Assembly: GCF_003725775.1 (NCBI RefSeq)
Contig: NZ_RJSG01000006.1
Span: forward strand, 179,793-243,792
Origin: Nocardioides marmorisolisilvae
GTDB taxonomy: Bacteria; Actinomycetota; Actinomycetes; Propionibacteriales; Nocardioidaceae
Length of the DNA stretch: 64,000 bases
Direction of reading: 5' to 3'
Numbering within the stretch: the first letter of the stretch is position 1; each line of letters opens with the position of its first letter. The notes beneath the pieces were generated by a model, which saw only the letters and a list, made by a program, of their open reading frames with translations, searched no databases and was not told where the DNA came from. Both the position numbers and the translations under genes were made by a program. Shown here one piece after another: positions 8,186 through 15,372 of this stretch.

Positions 8186-8953
8186 ATGTCACAGCACAGT
8201 TCAAGCAGGGCGATCCTCATCACCGGCGCGAGCAGCGGCCTCGGGGCCGAGATGGCACGGCAGTTCGCGGCCAAGGGCTACGACCTCGCGCTGTGCGCCC
8301 GGCGCACCGAGAAGCTGGACTCGCTCAAGGCCGAGATCCTCGCCGCGGACCCGAACCGGCGGGTCGAGCTCCGGGCGCTCGACGTCACCGACGACGACCA
8401 GGTCTTCGAGGTCTTCCGGGCGTTCAAGGCCGACTTCGGCACCATCGACCGGATCATCATCAACGCCGGCCTCGGCAAGGGCGCGCCGCTCGGCACCGGC
8501 AAGTACTACGCCAACCGCGAGACCGCGATGACGAACTTCGTCGCCGCCCTGTGCCAGTCCGAGGCGGCGATGGAGATCTTCCGCGAGCAGAACGCCGGGC
8601 ACTTCGTGATGATCAGCTCGATGTCGGCGGTGCGCGGCATGCCGAAGACGCTGACCACGTACGCCGCCACCAAGGCCGGCGTCGCCCACCTCGCCGAAGG
8701 TCTGCGCGCCGAGCTGTACGGCAAGCCGATCAAGGTCACCGTGCTCTACCCCGGCTACATCGCCTCGGAGATGAACGACCGCATCGACGGCAAGAAGAAC
8801 CCGATGATGGCCTCCACCGAGGACGGGGTGAAGTCGATGGTCTCCGCGATCGAGCGGGAGGTCGGCTCGGCCTCGGTGCCGGCGCTGCCCTGGGCGCCGC
8901 TCGGCGTCGTCATGAAGCACGCGCCGATGCCGATCTTCAAGAAGCTGATCTGA
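8186..8953 (+). CDS. SDR family NAD(P)-dependent oxidoreductase
   Basis: 255 residues. TGASSGLG gives the cofactor site and INAGLG the NAG motif. SSMSAVRG and TYAATKAGV carry the Ser, Tyr and Lys of the active site. It is the last gene of the five-gene catabolic operon, 8 bases after the phosphatase. It is distinct from the SDR at 5675, with a C-terminal extension ending FKKLI. The exact substrate is not readable. Its 3' end overlaps the convergent PH-domain gene by 17 bases. Confidence 0.85.
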   Translation: MSQHSSSRAILITGASSGLGAEMARQFAAKGYDLALCARRTEKLDSLKAEILAADPNRRVELRALDVTDDDQVFEVFRAFKADFGTIDRIIINAGLGKGAPLGTGKYYANRETAMTNFVAALCQSEAAMEIFREQNAGHFVMISSMSAVRGMPKTLTTYAATKAGVAHLAEGLRAELYGKPIKVTVLYPGYIASEMNDRIDGKKNPMMASTEDGVKSMVSAIEREVGSASVPALPWAPLGVVMKHAPMPIFKKLI

Positions 8954-10487
8954 CCAGGAACTGGCTGACGAGGCCGGGAACGGCTGCGTCGGCGAGCGCC
9001 ACGGCGGTGGCCTCCTCGACGTCGAGCACCTCGTAGGACTGCCGGCCGGCCGCGGTTGTCGCGGTCAGCGACACGAGTCCGGCCCGGCGCTGGAAGAACG
9101 TCTGCTTGATGTTCCAGCCGATGACGCCGGTGCGCTGCAGCGCGTCCCGACGACCCCGGAAGCAACCCCACCGCATCACCACGTACGCCGGGGTGAGCGC
9201 GTGTCCGAGCCGCTGGTAGCGGTCCCGCGCGAGGAGGACGCCGAGCACCGGGAGCGGCGCGGTCAGGACGACCCACCACCACGGCGTCGGGCCGAGCAGC
9301 ACCAGGAGCAGCAGGACCAGCGGGACCAGGGCGAGCGGGACGATCGCCCGGATGTAGCGGCGGCGCTGCGCCGCTGGGCCGTGCTGGACCAGGTCCGCGT
9401 GCAGCGGCCCGGCCTCGGCGAGGACGTGCTCACCGACCCCGATCACGACCGGTCGCGGTGCCGCCGGGACCATCGGCGAGCTGCCTTCCGAGCGTCGGTC
9501 CAGACCCGTGACGATCGCGTTCAGCCGGCCGGCTCCGGCCAGTCGCAGTCCTAGCGGTTCGTGCACCTCCAGGCCTCGCAGCCGGTCCAGGTCGATCGTG
9601 GTCTCGCGGGTCGTCAGCGCGCCCCGGCGTACGTGGTAGGTGCGGGAGCGGTCCTCGCGGGTCAGCGTGAAGCCCCAGTTCTGGAGCAGGTAGCCACCGC
9701 TGGCCAGGATCGCGGAGAGGACGACGAACCCGGCCACCAGGCTGAGCACCAGGACGGAGACGGCCACGTCGGCGAGGCTGCTGACCGCGTCCGAGTTGGC
9801 GATGTCGGAGATCAGGTTGCTGCCCGCGAGCGGACCTCCGACGGCGCCGAGTGCACCGACGGCGATGAGCACGCCCGAGGAGGTCAGCGGCGCGTAGCGG
9901 ACCCAGCGAGGGTCGAAGCGGAGGATGACGTGGCTCGCCGGCGCTGCGGCCGGCCCAGCAGCGGTTCCTGGGCTGGTTGAGCCTGTCGAAACCTCGGGCG
10001 CGCGGTGCAGCAGCTCGGTGCGCAGCCGTTGAGCCTCCTCGCGACCGAGGGAGTCGAGCACCAGCCGGGAGTCGCCGCCCTTCTTGGCGCTGCCGGTGCC
10101 GATCTCGACCTTCTCCAGGCCGAGCAGCCGGTGGATCAGGGTGGCGGTCAGCTCGACGGTGCGGACCCGGTCCAGGGGAGCGGTGAGCACGTTGCGGCCG
10201 AGGATGCCGCGGTGCAGCTCGATCTGCCCGGGCGTGATCCGGAACTTGGTGCTGGCGAAGCGGATCAGGCCGATCGCGATCGGGATCGCGACCCCGATGT
10301 AGTGCCACGGCCCGCCGTTCTCGCCCCCGGAACCGAGCACGAAGATGCCGATGATGACCGGCAGGAACCGGATCACCTCGTTGACCGGGTGCACCAGCAG
10401 CATCCGCAGGTCGAGGCGGCGCCACTCCGCGTCGTGGCGGAGTTCGCTGACGGGCTCGCTGACGGGCTCGCTGACGGGCTCGCTCAC
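8937..10487 (-). CDS. PH domain-containing membrane protein (YdbT-like)
   Basis: 516 residues. The GTG start was chosen because it overlaps the stop of the upstream PH gene (GTGA); an open stretch further upstream is out-of-frame shadow of that gene. The protein opens with a SEPV repeat (SEPV x3), then paired membrane segments near residues 35-70, a bacterial PH (bPH_2) domain with FRITPGQIELHRGIL, further paired membrane helices, and a second and third PH-like stretch (GFTLTREDRSRTYHVRRG; ALTPAYVVMRWG). This tandem layout is that of YdbT, which works with YdbS. The molecular role is not established. Confidence 0.85.
   Translation of the reverse strand: MSEPVSEPVSEPVSELRHDAEWRRLDLRMLLVHPVNEVIRFLPVIIGIFVLGSGGENGGPWHYIGVAIPIAIGLIRFASTKFRITPGQIELHRGILGRNVLTAPLDRVRTVELTATLIHRLLGLEKVEIGTGSAKKGGDSRLVLDSLGREEAQRLRTELLHRAPEVSTGSTSPGTAAGPAAAPASHVILRFDPRWVRYAPLTSSGVLIAVGALGAVGGPLAGSNLISDIANSDAVSSLADVAVSVLVLSLVAGFVVLSAILASGGYLLQNWGFTLTREDRSRTYHVRRGALTTRETTIDLDRLRGLEVHEPLGLRLAGAGRLNAIVTGLDRRSEGSSPMVPAAPRPVVIGVGEHVLAEAGPLHADLVQHGPAAQRRRYIRAIVPLALVPLVLLLLVLLGPTPWWWVVLTAPLPVLGVLLARDRYQRLGHALTPAYVVMRWGCFRGRRDALQRTGVIGWNIKQTFFQRRAGLVSLTATTAAGRQSYEVLDVEEATAVALADAAVPGLVSQFLVRSAS
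9975..9993. repeat. Dispersed repeat copy 1, GGTTGAGCCTGTCGAAACC
   Basis: One of three near-identical 19-mers in the window (others at 20491 and 43915). Here it lies inside the YdbT-like gene and is read on the minus strand as part of a linker (VSTGSTSPG) between a PH domain and a membrane segment. Confidence 0.6.
10446..10481. repeat. Three tandem 12-bp units, GCTGACGGGCTC
   Basis: Three exact copies followed by a partial one. They encode the SEPV repeats at the N-terminus of the YdbT-like protein. The 12-bp period keeps frame if the copy number slips. Confidence 0.8.
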
Positions 10488-10987
10488 GTGGCGTCGCCGC
10501 CCTCGGCCTCGGCCCGCCGGGTGAGGTCGTCGACGAGGCGTTCGGCGGTGACCCGGTCCAGGCCCTCGATGCGCAGCGGGCCGGCTGCCGAAGCGGTGGT
10601 GACGGTGACGGTCGCCAGCCCGAGGACGCGGCCGACCACGCTCTGCTCGAGGTCGACGGTCTGCACCCGTGACATCGGAGCGATCCGGCGCTCGCGGGCG
10701 ATCCAGCCGGTCTGGGTGTAGACCGCGGTGGCCGTGGTCTCCCAGCGGTGCACCCGGTAGCGGTAGATCGGCATCAGCACCACGTCGGCCAGCGCGACCA
10801 CGGCGTACATGATCCACACCCAGAGGGGAAGGTCCCAGGCACCGGTCAGCTGGAGGACCAGGGCCACGACGAACGGGACCAGGGCGCGGATGGCCGCGCC
10901 CGTCCGCCAGACGATGCGGGCTCGAGGTGAAACCAGGTTGGCCGGGTCGCGCAGGACCGGTCCGGAACCGAGCTCGGAGTCAGCCAT
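10484..10987 (-). CDS. PH domain-containing membrane protein (YdbS-like)
   Basis: 167 residues. Two membrane helices (about residues 29-46 and 53-72) come first, then one bPH_2 domain with YRVHRWETTATAVYTQTG and SRVQTVDLEQS. The length and order match YdbS. It is translationally coupled to the YdbT-like gene through a GTGA overlap, and the two probably form one membrane complex. A -10 box 6 bases before the ATG points to a leaderless transcript. Confidence 0.85.
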   Translation of the reverse strand: MADSELGSGPVLRDPANLVSPRARIVWRTGAAIRALVPFVVALVLQLTGAWDLPLWVWIMYAVVALADVVLMPIYRYRVHRWETTATAVYTQTGWIARERRIAPMSRVQTVDLEQSVVGRVLGLATVTVTTASAAGPLRIEGLDRVTAERLVDDLTRRAEAEGGDAT

Positions 10988-10993
10988 GCCGAC

Positions 10994-10999
10994 ACCCTA
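10994..10999 (-). promoter_or_regulatory. -10 box TAGGGT, leaderless promoter for the PH-domain pair
   Basis: On the minus strand TAGGGT ends 6 bases before the ATG at 10987. Confidence 0.45.
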
Positions 11000-11000
11000 G

Positions 11001-11021
11001 TCAGGCGAGCAGCAGGTCGAT
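11001..11021. repeat. Direct repeat, left copy (TetR 3'-end sequence)
   Basis: 21 bases that match 11229-11249 at 20 of 21 positions. The right copy is the 3' end of the TetR gene (IDLLLA then stop) and the left copy would encode the same peptide and stop. The pair brackets a 207-bp segment holding the microprotein gene. Confidence 0.6.
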
Positions 11022-11044
11022 CGCTGGTTTTTGGCCTGACCGCC

Positions 11045-11167
11045 CTAGTCGGCCTGGTCACCCTGGTCACCGCGCGAGCGCAACGGATGCCGCACCAGGT
11101 AACTCCAGGCCGCGCCACCGGCGAGGAAGGCCACCCCAAGACTCGCCACGCTCTGCAACACATTCAT
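11045..11167 (-). CDS. 40-residue predicted membrane microprotein
   Basis: Starts MNVLQSVASLGVAFLAGG and ends SRGDQGDQAD. There is one hydrophobic helix (about residues 5-25) and a charged tail. A Shine-Dalgarno GGGAGG lies 8 bases before the ATG, which is the main reason to believe in it. It is too short for ordinary gene calling. It sits alone between the PH-domain pair and the TetR gene, all on the same strand. No family was recognised. Confidence 0.5.
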   Translation of the reverse strand: MNVLQSVASLGVAFLAGGAAWSYLVRHPLRSRGDQGDQAD

Positions 11168-11228
11168 GCGCTCTGCCTCCCGCTGCTTCATTGTCTACGG
11201 ACATGGCAAGGGCACCTTCATTACGTCA

Positions 11229-11249
11229 TCAGGCCAGCAGCAGGTCGAT
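11229..11249. repeat. Direct repeat, right copy (in tetR 3' end)
   Basis: Partner of 11001-11021; differs at one base. Confidence 0.6.
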
Positions 11250-11771
11250 GACAGTCATGGCGTCGTCAACGGCGGTGTCCTGCTGGACGATGGCGTCGTT
11301 GTAGACGAAGCCCTCGATCAGCCGGACCACGGCGTACGCCAGGGTGTCGACCGGCCCGCGCGGGGTCCAGGTGCAGCGGTCGGCCTCCGCCTGCATCAGC
11401 CGGGCAACCTCGGCGACGAGCCGGTCCTGGAAGGGCCCGCGAGCGGTGAGCAGGCGTAGCGCGGCGTGGGTCTCGTTGCGGAGGAAGGCGTGCAGCGGTT
11501 CGGAGCTGACCACGGTCTCCAGGTACAGGCGCAGCGCCTCCCGCAGCCGGCTCGCCCCGCGGCGGCGCGAGGTGCCGGCCCAGATGTCGGCGATGGCCTT
11601 CTCGGATAGGTCCCAGATCACGTCGGCGAGCAGCTGCTCTCGGCCGCCGGTCCATCGGTAGAGCGTGTTGCGGGAGATCGCCAGCTCCCCGGCCAGCTCC
11701 CGCATGTCCAGTCGTTCGCCGGCCACGTAGGTTCGCGTCGCGGCGGCGTACGCGTCCGGGGGAGTGACCAT
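11229..11771 (-). CDS. TetR/AcrR family transcriptional regulator
   Basis: 180 residues. The N-terminal helix-turn-helix covers about residues 22-45 with ELAGELAISRNTLYRWTG. The C-terminal half is a ligand-binding domain of the TetR type (FLRNETHAALRLL, AYAVVRLIEGFVYND). It is divergent from the flavoprotein gene at 11825. A perfect 9-bp inverted repeat in the 53-bp gap is very likely its operator, so it should repress both itself and the flavoprotein. The ligand is unknown. Confidence 0.85.
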   Translation of the reverse strand: MVTPPDAYAAATRTYVAGERLDMRELAGELAISRNTLYRWTGGREQLLADVIWDLSEKAIADIWAGTSRRRGASRLREALRLYLETVVSSEPLHAFLRNETHAALRLLTARGPFQDRLVAEVARLMQAEADRCTWTPRGPVDTLAYAVVRLIEGFVYNDAIVQQDTAVDDAMTVIDLLLA

Positions 11772-11777
11772 GGCGAC

Positions 11778-11783
11778 AGCCTA
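11778..11783 (-). promoter_or_regulatory. -10 box TAGGCT, leaderless promoter for tetR
   Basis: On the minus strand TAGGCT ends 6 bases before the ATG at 11771. The operator at 11793-11815 lies just upstream, over the expected -35 area. Confidence 0.5.
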
Positions 11784-11792
11784 GCCGCTTGT

Positions 11793-11815
11793 GTGACACA
11801 TCGAGAATGTGTCAC
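11793..11815. promoter_or_regulatory. Operator GTGACACAT-N5-ATGTGTCAC
   Basis: Perfect 9-bp inverted repeat with a 5-bp spacer, between the divergent tetR and flavoprotein starts. Size and symmetry suit a TetR dimer. Confidence 0.75.
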
Positions 11816-11824
11816 CCTCGGAGT

Positions 11825-13477
11825 ATGGATGCTGACGTCATCGTCGTAGGAGCCGGCCTGGCCGGGCTCGTCGCCACCGCCGAGCTCGCCGACGCGGGCA
11901 AGAAGGTCCTGCTGCTGGACCAGGAGCCGGAGCAGAGCCTCGGCGGCCAGGCGTTCTGGTCGCTCGGCGGGCTGTTCCTGGTCGACAGCCCCGAGCAGCG
12001 CCGGATGGGCATCAAGGACTCCTACGACCTCGCGCTCCAGGACTGGATGGGCAGCGCGCAGTTCGACCGCGAGTCGGACTACTGGCCGCGCAAGTGGGCC
12101 GAGGCGTACGTCGGCTTCGCTGCCGGCGAGAAGCGGCAGTGGCTCTACGACCAGGGCCTTCGGGTCTTCCCGGTCGTCGGTTGGGCCGAGCGCGGTGGTG
12201 GCCTCGCGGGTGGGCACGGCAACTCGGTCCCGCGCTTCCACCTGACCTGGGGGACCGGCCCGGGTGTGGTCGCTCCGTTCGAGCGCCGGGTCCGCGAGGC
12301 CATGGGCAAGGGTCTGGTCGAGCTGCGCAACCGCCACCAGGTCGACGAGCTGGTGAAGACCGACGGCACCGTCACCGGCGTTCGGGGGACTCTGCTGGCT
12401 CCGGACTCGATGGAGCGGGGCGAGGCCTCCAACCGCGAGTCGGTCGGTGACTTCGAGTACGCCGCGCAGGCGGTGATCGTCACCTCGGGCGGCATCGGCG
12501 GCAACCACGACCAGGTCCGCAAGCAGTGGCCGGTCGACCGACTCGGCCAGCCGCCGAAGTTCATGGTGGCCGGCGTCCCTGCGCACGTGGACGGCCGGAT
12601 GCAGTTCATCACCGAGGCCGCAGGCGCCGAGATCATCAACCCGGACCGGATGTGGCACTACTGCGAAGGCGTCCGGAACTGGAACCCGATCTGGGCCAAC
12701 CACGGCATCCGGATCCTGCCGGGCCCGTCGTCCTTGTGGCTCTCGGCCACCGGCGAGCGGTTCGGTGCGCCGTACCTGCCCGGCTTCGACACCCTCGGCA
12801 CCCTCGGCGAGATCATGCGCACCGGGTACGAGTACTCCTGGTTCGTGCTGACCCAGAAGGTCATCGAGAAGGAGTTCGCGCTCTCGGGTTCGGAGCAGAA
12901 CCCGGACCTGACCGGCAAGGACATCAAGCTGCTGCTCTCCCGGGTCAAGGCCGGCGCACCCGGTCCGGTGGAGGCGTTCAAGCAGCACGGCGAGGACTTC
13001 GTGGTCGCGAAGAACGTCAGCGAGCTCGTCGCCGGGATGAACAAGGTGGCCGGCAACGACCTGATCACCGTCGAGGGGCTGACGAGGACGATCACCGAGC
13101 GCGACCGCGAGCTCGACAACGCGTTCTCCAAGGACGTGCAGATCACCTACCTGCGCCAGCACCGCAGCTACCGCGGCGACAAGCTGATCAGGGTGGCCAG
13201 CCCGCACAAGTTCCTCGACGAGAAGAACGGCCCGCTGATCGCGGTCCGGCTCAACATCCTGACCCGCAAGACGCTCGGCGGTCTGCACACCGACCTGGAC
13301 GCACGGGTGCTCCAGCCCGACGGAACTCCGCTGCCCGGCGTGTACGCCGCGGGTGAGGTCGCGGGCTTCGGTGGCGGCGGCGTGCACGGCTACAACGCGC
13401 TCGAGGGCACCTTCCTGGGTGGGTGCATCTTCTCCGGCCGGACGGCCGGTCGCGCGGCTGCCGCGGCGCTCGGCTGA
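11825..13477 (+). CDS. FAD-binding dehydrogenase (KstD/fumarate reductase-like)
   Basis: 550 residues. The start was chosen at ATG 11825, which puts the dinucleotide motif VVGAGLAGL (residues 7-15) at the N-terminus. The C-terminus has YAAGEVAGFGGGGVHGYNA, the second FAD contact of the fumarate-reductase/ketosteroid-1-dehydrogenase superfamily. The central region matches the 'FAD-binding dehydrogenase' group common in actinobacteria and not proven to act on steroids. It probably inserts a C=C bond into a lipid or steroid-like substrate. It is controlled by the divergent TetR. Confidence 0.85.
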   Translation: MDADVIVVGAGLAGLVATAELADAGKKVLLLDQEPEQSLGGQAFWSLGGLFLVDSPEQRRMGIKDSYDLALQDWMGSAQFDRESDYWPRKWAEAYVGFAAGEKRQWLYDQGLRVFPVVGWAERGGGLAGGHGNSVPRFHLTWGTGPGVVAPFERRVREAMGKGLVELRNRHQVDELVKTDGTVTGVRGTLLAPDSMERGEASNRESVGDFEYAAQAVIVTSGGIGGNHDQVRKQWPVDRLGQPPKFMVAGVPAHVDGRMQFITEAAGAEIINPDRMWHYCEGVRNWNPIWANHGIRILPGPSSLWLSATGERFGAPYLPGFDTLGTLGEIMRTGYEYSWFVLTQKVIEKEFALSGSEQNPDLTGKDIKLLLSRVKAGAPGPVEAFKQHGEDFVVAKNVSELVAGMNKVAGNDLITVEGLTRTITERDRELDNAFSKDVQITYLRQHRSYRGDKLIRVASPHKFLDEKNGPLIAVRLNILTRKTLGGLHTDLDARVLQPDGTPLPGVYAAGEVAGFGGGGVHGYNALEGTFLGGCIFSGRTAGRAAAAALG

Positions 13478-13481
13478 CGGC

Positions 13482-13487
13482 TAGGCT
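13482..13487 (+). promoter_or_regulatory. -10 box TAGGCT, leaderless promoter for the VOC gene
   Basis: TAGGCT ends 7 bases before the ATG at 13495. Confidence 0.45.
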
Positions 13488-13494
13488 GCCTCCC

Positions 13495-13872
13495 ATGAGC
13501 GGACGCGTCGTGCACTTCGAGATCCCCTTCGACGACGGGGACCGGGCCCGCAAGTTCTATGCCGATGCCTTCGGCTGGGTGGTCAACGAGATCCCGGACA
13601 TGCACTACACGATCGTGCAGACCGGGCCGACCACGGACGAGGGCTTCCCGGCCGAGGTCGGCTTCATCGGCGGCGGCATGCTCAAGCGTGAGTCGCCCAC
13701 CGACCGCCCGGTGATCACCATCGACGTCGAGGACATCGACGCAGCCCTGGACAAGATCGAGGCCCTGGGCGGCAGCAAGCTCGTCGGTCGCCAGGAGGTC
13801 GGCGAGATGGGCTACGCGGCGTACTTCAAGGACGTCGAGGGCAACCTGATGGGGCTCTGGCAGGCGCGCTGA
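13495..13872 (+). CDS. VOC family protein (glyoxalase/bleomycin-resistance fold)
   Basis: 125 residues, one vicinal-oxygen-chelate module made of two babbab halves. GRVVHFEIPFDDGDRARKFYADAFGW is the typical start (only part quoted is needed: HFEIPFDDGDRARKFY), and the end FKDVEGNLMGLWQ has the conserved D(V/P)EGN motif. Proteins of this size act as dimers and may be metal-dependent enzymes or binding proteins. The substrate is not readable. It has its own promoter, 17 bases after the flavoprotein stop. Confidence 0.8.
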   Translation: MSGRVVHFEIPFDDGDRARKFYADAFGWVVNEIPDMHYTIVQTGPTTDEGFPAEVGFIGGGMLKRESPTDRPVITIDVEDIDAALDKIEALGGSKLVGRQEVGEMGYAAYFKDVEGNLMGLWQAR

Positions 13873-13902
13873 TCCTGCGTCTACCGACCGCGCGGGGAAG
13901 GC

Positions 13903-14508
13903 TCAGGAGCGGATCGCGGCGAGGAGTTCAGGGGTGAACCTGGCTCCAGGTAACTTCGCGGACTCCACCACCATGGTGACGACACGGCGGACGGAGTCCA
14001 CCTCTCGTTGTACCTCCACCCATCGCTCCTCGCTCCCAAGGTCGCCGGCGTACTTCTGGTCGATGGACTCGAAGATTTGCGCTACGGCCGTGGTCGCGAA
14101 ATCGACGCCCCACGCGATGGCAGCGAGAGCCGCCGAGTAGGCGGCGACAGTTTGCGGACGATCGAAATCATCCGGCCCGTCCTGGCCCTCATTGTGATTC
14201 AGCGGGCTGCTCAGGAACTCAGCCAGCGCGCCGGAGATTGCGTAGTGCTGGGCGTCGTCACCACCCAGGTACTCCCAGACTCGGTCTAGGTGGGCGTGCC
14301 ACAGCGTGCTGGTTTGGTTCTGCAGGTCCGGTAGGTCTTCGACGATTCGGAAGGTCTTCTCAGCCGCGCTTGCGGCGATGGCTGTGGTCGCAGAAGCTCG
14401 CCGTCCACCTGCTCGAACACGGTAGATCTCGTCGCGAACCCAACGCTCCAGATCATCGGTAACGCGAAGTTCCCGCTGGAGGTTTGACTCGCGGCGCCGA
14501 CCGAACAT
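13903..14508 (-). CDS. Hypothetical protein, low GC for the window
   Basis: 201 residues from an ATG (MFGRRRESN). It is mostly helical with no signal peptide and no recognised motif. Sampled stretches are about 58-63% GC against roughly 70% in the neighbours, and codon use is less GC3-biased, which suggests recent acquisition. It follows the TetR gene on the same strand with a 20-bp gap but need not share its function. An immunity or stress protein is possible; nothing in the sequence decides this. Confidence 0.65.
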   Translation of the reverse strand: MFGRRRESNLQRELRVTDDLERWVRDEIYRVRAGGRRASATTAIAASAAEKTFRIVEDLPDLQNQTSTLWHAHLDRVWEYLGGDDAQHYAISGALAEFLSSPLNHNEGQDGPDDFDRPQTVAAYSAALAAIAWGVDFATTAVAQIFESIDQKYAGDLGSEERWVEVQREVDSVRRVVTMVVESAKLPGARFTPELLAAIRS

Positions 14509-14528
14509 TGTCTGAGCCTCCCAGACTC

Positions 14529-15269
14529 TCAACCAGCGACGAGAAGTTGTCCGATCAGATCCTGAAGGCGGTCGAGCTCTGGCTTCAGCCCGAGCGGCTC
14601 GGCCTGGTCCGCGATCATCGAGCGGAACAGGTAGCCCTCCTCGACCAGGCGCGCGTCGACGTGGCCGAAGACCTCGAGCGTGACGGTGCCGTAGAGCCGC
14701 GACCAACCCTGGGTCAGCGTCCAGACCAGGCCGGCCAGGTCGCCCTTCATCGCCGGGTCGACGGGGGCGTCCGGGACCTCGAGGATCGCGGCCAGCCCCG
14801 GCTCCAGGTCGGCCAACGCCGGCACCGGGAAGCGGTACGCCTCCCACAGCGCGACCAGCAGGCCGGAGAAGACCATCCCGCTGGAGCCGTCGTACTCCTT
14901 GATGCACTCGACGTCGACGTTCGCAAAGATCAGCGCGAACTCCTTGCGGTTGCCCAGCGCCCACTGGCGGAACTCGACGCAGGCCGCGATCAGCTGGGCG
15001 GCCGGGTCGTCGGCCGGCTGGGCAGCGGCAGCTGCGGCGATCTTGCCGGCGACCTCGCCGTCGATCGCGATCGCGATCATCCGGACGAGCTCCTCGTGGC
15101 TGGCGGCGTACCGGTAGAGGGCGGGGGCGGTCAGCCCGAGCTCACGGGCCACCGCGCGCAGCGTCACCTCACCACCGTCGGCGAGCAGGCTCCGCGCCGC
15201 ACTGACGATCCTTGCCTCGGTGTCGATGCGGTTCTGCTGCCGGGTGGTCGGCGCTTCGGTGACGGTCAC
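14529..15269 (-). CDS. TetR/AcrR family regulator with WHG-type C-terminal domain
   Basis: 246 residues from a GTG start. The helix-turn-helix is at about residues 20-60 with TLRAVARELGLTAPALYRYAAS. The ligand domain contains RQWALGNRKEFALIF and LVWTLTQGWSRLYG, typical of the WHG subgroup. It is divergent from the MMPL exporter at 15373 with a perfect 11-bp inverted repeat in between, so it most likely represses the exporter and itself. A minus-strand TATGAT at 15318-15323 is a plausible -10. Confidence 0.88.
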   Translation of the reverse strand: MTVTEAPTTRQQNRIDTEARIVSAARSLLADGGEVTLRAVARELGLTAPALYRYAASHEELVRMIAIAIDGEVAGKIAAAAAAQPADDPAAQLIAACVEFRQWALGNRKEFALIFANVDVECIKEYDGSSGMVFSGLLVALWEAYRFPVPALADLEPGLAAILEVPDAPVDPAMKGDLAGLVWTLTQGWSRLYGTVTLEVFGHVDARLVEEGYLFRSMIADQAEPLGLKPELDRLQDLIGQLLVAG

Positions 15270-15323
15270 GTGACCTGCCTCTCGTCGTCGAAGAACTTTT
15301 CACAACTGACTTGACGAATCATA

Positions 15324-15354
15324 GTTTACACCGTTTACAGTTAACGGTGTAAAC
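15324..15354. promoter_or_regulatory. Operator GTTTACACCGT-N9-ACGGTGTAAAC
   Basis: Perfect 11-bp inverted repeat with a 9-bp spacer. GTTTACA occurs twice within it (15324 and 15333). It lies between the divergent tetR and MMPL starts, 18 bases before the MMPL ATG, and overlaps likely promoter elements on both strands (TTGACG at 15311 on plus, TATGAT at 15318-15323 on minus). Confidence 0.75.
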
Positions 15355-15372
15355 CTTCCACGAGGAGTCGTC

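Noticed and set aside
11789..11824. Upstream in-frame ATG for the KstD-like flavoprotein
   Set aside because: It would place the operator inside the coding region and adds residues (MCDTSRMCHPRS) not expected before a Rossmann motif.
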